Below the pieces are notes generated by a model. That model was not told where the DNA came from, searched no databases, and was given only the letters and a program-made list of their open reading frames with translations. 64,000 bases of DNA from contig NW_017265138.1 of assembly GCF_001638985.1 (NCBI RefSeq), forward strand, positions 1,789,993-1,853,992, read 5' to 3'. The stretch is from Phycomyces blakesleeanus NRRL 1555(-) (Eukaryota; Mucoromycota; Mucoromycetes; Mucorales; Phycomycetaceae). The position numbers were made by a program, and so were the translations under genes. This document shows, one piece after another, positions 58,148 through 64,000 of the stretch (position 1 is the first letter of the stretch; every line of letters starts with the position of its first letter).

Positions 58148-61100
58148 ACAAAGACATATATATATAAAACATATACGCACACACACACACACACGTTCAC
58201 GCTCTCCCTTTTTTTATATTATCATTTCACTTCTCCTTCTATTAGTATCATTATTTCTTTCCTCTTTTTTTTACGTTCCTTTCATTTTTAATGCGTGTAT
58301 TGTACAGAGACAGTTCATCGACTTCTACCTCTACCTCTACCTTTTCTTCTTCTTTACATATTCTCTCTACCATTTACTACACCATTATATAACTTGTAAA
58401 TTATTGCTTTTAATTTCTAAATTTTCTTTTATTTTTTTCATTTTTTTTTCTATTCAATTTGCTTGTATATTATACTATATTATATTGTATATTTATATGG
58501 GTATCTATATCTATATTTATGATTTCTTATTTCATGTATTTGCTTGTTTCTTGTAAGCTAAAAAAGAAACAACCCAAATTCAATACAAAAACCCGTGCTT
58601 GTGTGTGTGTATGCTTGAAGAAATAAACATAATAATAATTCAAAAATCTAGAAAAAAATCAATTTCAATTTCAATTTTCCCTAGAAAAAGAATGACATTA
58701 CAGCTAAATGCATACATTAATCAATTAGACAATAAATCACGCGCTTGATTTTTTTCTATTGCTGTAAACTTACTTTGACAAGGTCTTTTATGGCCTGTCT
58801 AAAAAGGAGCAAGTTAAATGTACTTGGTACAAATGCATGTTTCTGGTGTCATTGCTTTTATATGTATATAAGCCAGGATATATTTTTACTCTTACCTGCT
58901 TAATTGTTGGACATGCTTCGATTTCCTTTTCTTTTCCCAATGACATTATTATAGATTACATTTTCTATACGATACAACTTTGGATAGACATCCCGGTTTT
59001 TTTATTGGATGTATATAGATTTGTGTTTGTATTTTAAAAGCTCCGTAGTTTTTACTGCACATGAGTTACTCAATAATCGCTTAAACCATGTCTGATGGCA
59101 GATACTCTTTTGAATAATTCTTGCTTTACGGTTTCCAAAAACAAGACTTTAATAGAAAAAAAAAAGCTATCAACCTTAAAAGCCAAGAAGTATTAGTAAG
59201 CAATCAATGCCCTTTTAGCTTTTTTTCTGTTCTTCTTTTCTTAATTACTATAGAGAAAGAATGGTGCTTCCTTGAGGACCTTCGAAAAGGCTTTTTGCAC
59301 ATCCTTTATTTTCTCACCCCCTGGCTGTCATAAAATATTATCTAAATCTACTTTTTAACAAATGTAAAGTTTTGTAATCATCTTTTTATTGATACCTTAC
59401 TGTATTTTTACTGATTCTTTATCAACTCTTAATAAATTATATACACACTCAAATTTTATTCTCGCGCAAAGCTATAAATATAATTTCACTATATGTATCT
59501 AAGAATCTATAAAAAAATAATAAGAGAGAGATAAAGAGGTCTAATTGCCAGAGTTAAATCAGACATCCCATAAATTTCTTTTCTCATTACAACAATAAAG
59601 AACTACTTTTTTAAATATTCAAAGAATAGAAATTCTACGAGAAAATAAAGTTAAAATTATAAATAATTATTAATTAAAAAGGCACTATCATAATCTTGTA
59701 TTAGGTAACCTAAGAGTTAGCATTTTAAACCATTTGCGTAAAAATAGGCCAAATGAAGTATCAATTATTGCTGTTATTATTATTTTCAAAAAAAAAATAA
59801 AGTAGTTCTAACTCTAATGTTTTATTTTCCTATAAAACTATTCGTTGAAAATTTAACAGATATCTAGATATCTAAACCCAAACCTTATCCTTTGGAAAGT
59901 CTACATTTCCGAAAGTCTACATTTTCTGGTAGTAGATAAAGTATTAACAAAAATAGTAACTGTCAATTCCTTTTCTTTCACTAAAATATACACTCTTACC
60001 TGCACATTTCAAAGATTAATATTTAGGCAAATAAAAAACGTGTATTGCAACAGTTTTGTGAGAATTAGAATGTTAATCTATTCCTAAATTATTGACATGA
60101 AAACCCAATACCAGCATTGGTCTTGAAATGTTTTAATAAATAAATGTGTGATATGAATAGCATGCTATGAAAAAATTATAAACATCTCTAACAAACCTTA
60201 TATCAACATTACTACTGCTGATACAAAGCCAATGGGATAAATATATATTTCATGCAAGGCTGTTTATACTAACATAAAGAATTATAATGAGCCAAAGATA
60301 GCTTTGAGTATTTTTTTTAGAGAAAAGGAATTAAAATAAGCAAGTGTTTCAGTCTCTTCTATATCAATGCTTTTATGTTGAAATCTTATTTGTATGGGAT
60401 TATTCCTATTAAAAGTTACATTAATCTAACTGATAAGTGTTGAGTTGGTGTGATACAACATTGTCAGAAAAATAGTAATAGAAGTGTTGCCAATGAGTTC
60501 AAAAGGCAAAATATGTATAGAGAAAGATGAATTACTGTGATAACGCTTGGATCTATCCAACAATAAGGAGATGTAGTAAAATATGTTTATAAAGAACAAA
60601 TATATCAAGAAATATGCTTATAACTATCGTGAAGAGTGGTTATAAGTCAGTGACAATGAAATAAATATATAAGCAAAAGTAATAAGAGATTTGATCAATA
60701 AAATAAAGATGGATAAGAATAATGTTTTTATTATTACTTCATCTGAATATTTTTATATCAGAACAATCTATACTAATTTGTTGTAAAGTTCTTCTAATGC
60801 AATACCAAATGATGAAATACAATACACAAGAATTAAAGGAAATTCTGCAAAAAGTATCATACTTCTTTTATAGGAATGGTCAGACCAGATAAAGAATAGT
60901 GTCATTTTTTATCTAAGTTGCTCTTTTAATGCTACAACAGTGCTAAAATTAGTCGAATACTGAAAATCATAAATCAGAATAAAAAAATAAAAAGAGAATA
61001 GAAATATAAATAATTTTTATTAAATAAAATATTGTTTTCTTTTATATCTTTTCTAAATCTACTCAGAAATTATAGATATCTGTTTCAGTTTCTATTTTAC

Positions 61101-61244
61101 TTTTGTTAAGCTATGTGTTTTTTAATTCGTTTGTGAGCAAAAGAGAATAACTTCAACTGTCATTCTTAAAAGAAAGCTACGTGTAATAGCAATTGTGATT
61201 GGCTGGCAAAAATTCGGGCACAACAGGCAGCTTTAAACAAAAAG
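58148..61244. other. gene-free right flank of island
   Basis: PDE 3' region (58148-58660, C/T-rich with T runs) followed by AT-rich sequence with no convincing gene. Open frames at 58837-59333 are short, low-complexity and lack family features. I see no LTR or inverted repeat that I can name. Confidence 0.5.
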
Positions 61245-61316
61245 AGGTCTCGCCGAGATTTGAACTCGGATAATGAGAATCAGAATCTCAGATGCTAACC
61301 ATTACATCACGAAACC
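61245..61316 (-). tRNA. tRNA-Gln (CUG), copy 2
   Basis: Identical over all 72 bases to the gene at 10259-10330, with the same cloverleaf and CTG anticodon. An A5 run on the plus strand (61239-61243) gives a Pol III T-terminator. Beyond the tRNA only a few flanking bases are shared (ttgatgt on the right, acaaaaag on the left), so this is a gene copy rather than a large duplication. Confidence 0.92.
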
Positions 61317-61600
61317 TTGATGTATTATTAATATTATAAAAAAGTTAAAAACAATAACCCAACAGTATAAAAACGGACAAAGAAGTAAACTTGATAATAA
61401 AGAAGTATACTTAAAGAAGTATGATCAAACAGACAAAGAATATAGTAGATAAAATGTAATTATATTATGAACTAATTGCTATTGCTATTGCTATTAATTA
61501 TTTAGAATGTTTATTTAGATGTCTTATTCAATATAATATCTTTTTTATAAGATTATTAATTAATATTATGAATGAAATTATTATAATAGGGAGTTTCATC

Positions 61601-62071
61601 AGCTTTAGATGTTGACTATTGGATATAGCAGTAGTTTAAGCACCAGCCAATAATAATAAGTATCAAAAAAAGACTGGAAAAGCCCCTAATGACTCTTGGT
61701 TGATATGTTTTCTCTTATATATATCAAAATTTATATATATATATAATACTCTTGATTAGAGTACCTATAAATATAGTGCCTATGCTCAAATCTCTCACAA
61801 GTAAGTTAGACTTCTATAATCTGGTATCAAAATAGCTATTTTTATATAGATTGATTATATTTTATTTTTAACTTTGCTTCTATATGAAGTTTGCTATTAA
61901 TTGTATATAAAATACAAAATTTACAAAATTTTGGCTAAGTCATGACATCTAGAGTATCGGACTATTTTTTTAGATGCTTAGATGCTTGTTTTTTATTTTT
62001 TGAAGGTTTGTTACAGCCAATTATTTTCTGAATTAAACCACTGCTATATCTAACAGTCAACATTCAAAGCT
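61601..62071. repeat. inverted LTR-like pair with Copia-style primer site
   Basis: Bases 61601-61639 and 62033-62071 are inverted copies: 34 of 39 positions match and all five mismatches are A/G. Each contains TGTTGACT(A/G)TT(G/A)GATATAGCAG, an LTR-like start. Right of the left arm is a TATA-rich promoter-like zone (TATAAATATA near 61767), and at 61822 is tggtatca, the usual Copia primer-site core. No coding sequence lies between. This is either two head-to-head LTR fragments or a non-autonomous element. Confidence 0.55.
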
Positions 62072-62504
62072 GGTAAAACCTTTTAATAATACTATTAGTT
62101 TATATAAAATTTGATGACTGACTACTATTATATTTGTATGTGAAAAGATAGAACAATAAGTATTTTGAGATTCTTTTTTACTATTTTTATTAAAAGTTTA
62201 CATTGAATTAAGTTATTTTAATAAAAGTTATTTTATTTATGATATTTATATTTATTGGAATATATCCAGTTACCTTGAATATGAGTTATTGTAATGACTT
62301 TCTAATAATATTTTAAGTATTTATTAAAGATGATTCAATAATAGATTAGATACATTGTTATTATATTTCAGATAGAACTTTATATTAGGTAATTATTTAA
62401 AGTAACTTTGATAGAGAATTCTGTCTGGATTAGTATATGATATTGGATATTAAAATATTTCAGATATAACAGTCACACTACATTTAATTAAAAAAATTAG
62501 TAGT
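62072..62504. other. AT-rich spacer
   Basis: No feature is recognised between the inverted pair and the LTR. Confidence 0.5.
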
Positions 62505-63036
62505 TGTTGTGGTGGTTGAAGTTGAAGAAGTTTTTAAGAGGAAGAATTGAAGATTTGAAATTAGGAATGAAGATTCGTGAGAACTTGTATAGGTTTTGTT
62601 TATTGAGAAAGATTTTGTATCAAAGTTTGATGAGGTTCCTACACTGAACTACTACTGCTATTTATATTGTTTTAGATTGGGAAAATTATATGACTGGGGT
62701 CAGGTAATCGATCCTATCTGAGCCTTAATCAGAGCAACGTGATCTTGGGATAATTAATGTATGATTAATTATATAAATGTGTGTAGTCCCAATGAAGTAT
62801 TAACATCGAAAGTAAATGTGTTTATGAGTTATAATTATGCTTATAATAATCCACTGATGTATCCCATATTATGGTGATATCATCATATGAAATATAATTA
62901 CTATCATACATGCTAAACCTGTGTGTTAAATAATAAAGTAATTGGTAGACACCTTTGACTGGAATAGCTAAGGTCTTATATTATTTCCTTCAGACTTATT
63001 CTCAATTACAGCAGTAGTAAATACTCATTTACAACA
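62505..63036 (-). repeat. 3' LTR of Gypsy element 2
   Basis: A 532-bp LTR with termini TGTTG/CAACA, matching 8253-8784 in reverse orientation with few differences. The five bases outside are gtagt; the partner duplication would be beyond the window. Confidence 0.95.
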
Positions 63037-63207
63037 TTATTCTCCACCAGATTCAACAATATCTTTTGTTGATTTGGCAAAACATCTCATCTTAACTATT
63101 TATTAATTTGTCGAATTGCTCAATTTCATTTGGGTCAATTACGCTCATAATTTTTTTTTATACTTCAAGAGATCTGCACTGTAAACTCAGCTCCGTGGAT
63201 TACGTGT

Positions 63208-64000
63208 TTATTTTATCAAATTTTTTGTTGCTCTTCTTTTGAACATTCTTTCTTCTCTACTCAGTGCGGTAGGAAGCTTACTTCTATTGTACTCTTCAAT
63301 GCGATTCCTTTTTATTTTACCATCATGTCTTGGAATTTGAACTGTTTTCTTTAATGAGGCTGCACTCTTATTCACTAATTCTGTGGCTCTCTCATTCTCT
63401 AAACGTTCGATTTCTCTGACCTTCTTCCAATACTTTTGTATTATTGTGGGATTGGTAAAATCGTTAGCCATTTGCCATGTGTTTGCCCGTTCATCATAAC
63501 CAACCCATTTTACCAGATATTCTCTTTCACCAGCAGCACCACGATGATCGCGAATGTCTTCAACTTCATAGAGCTCATTCTCAATTGTAGATTCATTGAT
63601 GGTAACTATCTTGAGTTCTGAGGGTATGTAATTTCGGTGCAACAATTCTCCTTGCTCATCCTTTAGTTCATACGATCCTCCTTTATTTCTTCGAACCACT
63701 GTATAAGGACCTTCATAGATTGGTGCCAATTTATTTGGACGATGTGGTAATTTGACCATTACGTGTGTTCCTTTGGGGATGTCTATTAAGATGTTCTTGT
63801 GATCGTATTTCTTTTTTAACTCTTCGTTGATCCGCAAGACTCTTTCGTTTATGGCAGGGAATATTATTTTATCCATATATTCAATCTGCTTCTCCAATTC
63901 ATCAATTGTTACCATGTTTTTGGGAAGAGAGAATTTTGCTTTATTACCATACTCATCAGGTACATTAACTCTGCGAGCATACATTAGTGAAAAGGGTGCA
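63208..64000 (-). CDS. pol: Pol C-terminus of element 2 (integrase and chromodomain)
   Basis: An open frame continuing past the window edge on the minus strand; the upstream start is not visible, so the internal Met at 63984 is not a real start. It covers the end of the integrase core (APFSLMYARRVNVPDEYG), the GPY/F-like module (YEGPYTVVRRNKGGSYELKD) and a chromodomain (YEVEDI...EREYLVKWVGY...NTWQ), ending in a Lys/Arg-rich tail. Arg codons stand where element 1 has its last two TGA stops. Chromodomains of such integrases direct insertion to methylated-histone chromatin. Confidence 0.93.
   Translation of the reverse strand, partial: APFSLMYARRVNVPDEYGNKAKFSLPKNMVTIDELEKQIEYMDKIIFPAINERVLRINEELKKKYDHKNILIDIPKGTHVMVKLPHRPNKLAPIYEGPYTVVRRNKGGSYELKDEQGELLHRNYIPSELKIVTINESTIENELYEVEDIRDHRGAAGEREYLVKWVGYDERANTWQMANDFTNPTIIQKYWKKVREIERLENERATELVNKSAASLKKTVQIPRHDGKIKRNRIEEYNRSKLPTALSREERMFKRRATKNLIK

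Larger units (their letters stand above)
62505..64000 (-). mobile_element. Gypsy chromovirus 2, 3' part, cut by window edge
   Basis: A minus-strand element with 3' LTR 62505-63036, a polypurine tract next to it (ttattctccacc on the plus strand from 63037) and the pol frame running off the right edge. It is closely related to element 1 in pol but has a different, 532-bp LTR, the same as the solo LTR at 8253. The visible part has no stop, so it may be young. Confidence 0.95.

Noticed and set aside
57671..58192. 173-aa minus-strand open frame
   Set aside because: Antisense of the low-complexity PDE tail; composition is V/I/T-rich from repeated codons.

Overview
The window looks like nuclear DNA of an early-diverging filamentous fungus, most likely Mucoromycota (Mucorales-type). 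The evidence is AT-rich sequence full of microsatellites, genes split by many short introns with GT(A/G)AG donors, chromodomain-bearing Ty3/Gypsy elements, a Crypton tyrosine-recombinase relic, and a RegA-like receiver-phosphodiesterase gene. No species is claimed.

Layout. Positions 1-2331 are gene-free and hold G-rich minisatellites. 2332-9117 is a decayed Ty3/Gypsy chromovirus whose 3' LTR is split by a solo LTR of the family that reappears at 62505-64000. 9.4-13.6 kb is repeat-on-repeat: a palindromic MITE-like structure, a tRNA-Gln(CUG) gene, and two diverged copies of a repeat, one of them much depleted in C and G. 13992-16227 is a broken Crypton gene (NDC10/GCR1_C type). 17.1-23.3 kb holds four LTR relics and a shattered Gypsy gag-pol.

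25.8-58.2 kb is a gene island with seven intact genes: a POF1-like nucleotidyltransferase (+), a fatty-acid elongase (-), ornithine decarboxylase (+), the large box-B-binding subunit of TFIIIC (+, 16 exons), a CorA/Mnr2-type Mg2+ transporter (+), allantoicase (-) and a cyclic-nucleotide phosphodiesterase (+, 12 exons). The 28.6-36.3 kb gap inside the island contains degraded coding sequence. 58.2-64 kb returns to repeats: a second identical tRNA-Gln(CUG), an inverted LTR-like pair with a Copia-style primer site, and the 3' part of an intact-looking chromovirus on the minus strand that runs off the window.

The genes are not an operon or one pathway. ODC (polyamines), allantoicase (purine nitrogen), ELO (lipids), CorA (Mg2+), PDE (cAMP) and TFIIIC (Pol III transcription, including tRNAs) are ordinary housekeeping neighbours. 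The most unusual gene is the phosphodiesterase. It joins a receiver-like domain that has lost its phospho-acceptor Asp to a class I PDE catalytic domain, and it ends in a CaaX box (CIIQ) predicting farnesylation. Exon structures were derived by hand from splice sites and frame continuity; every multi-exon gene reported as intact closes in frame.
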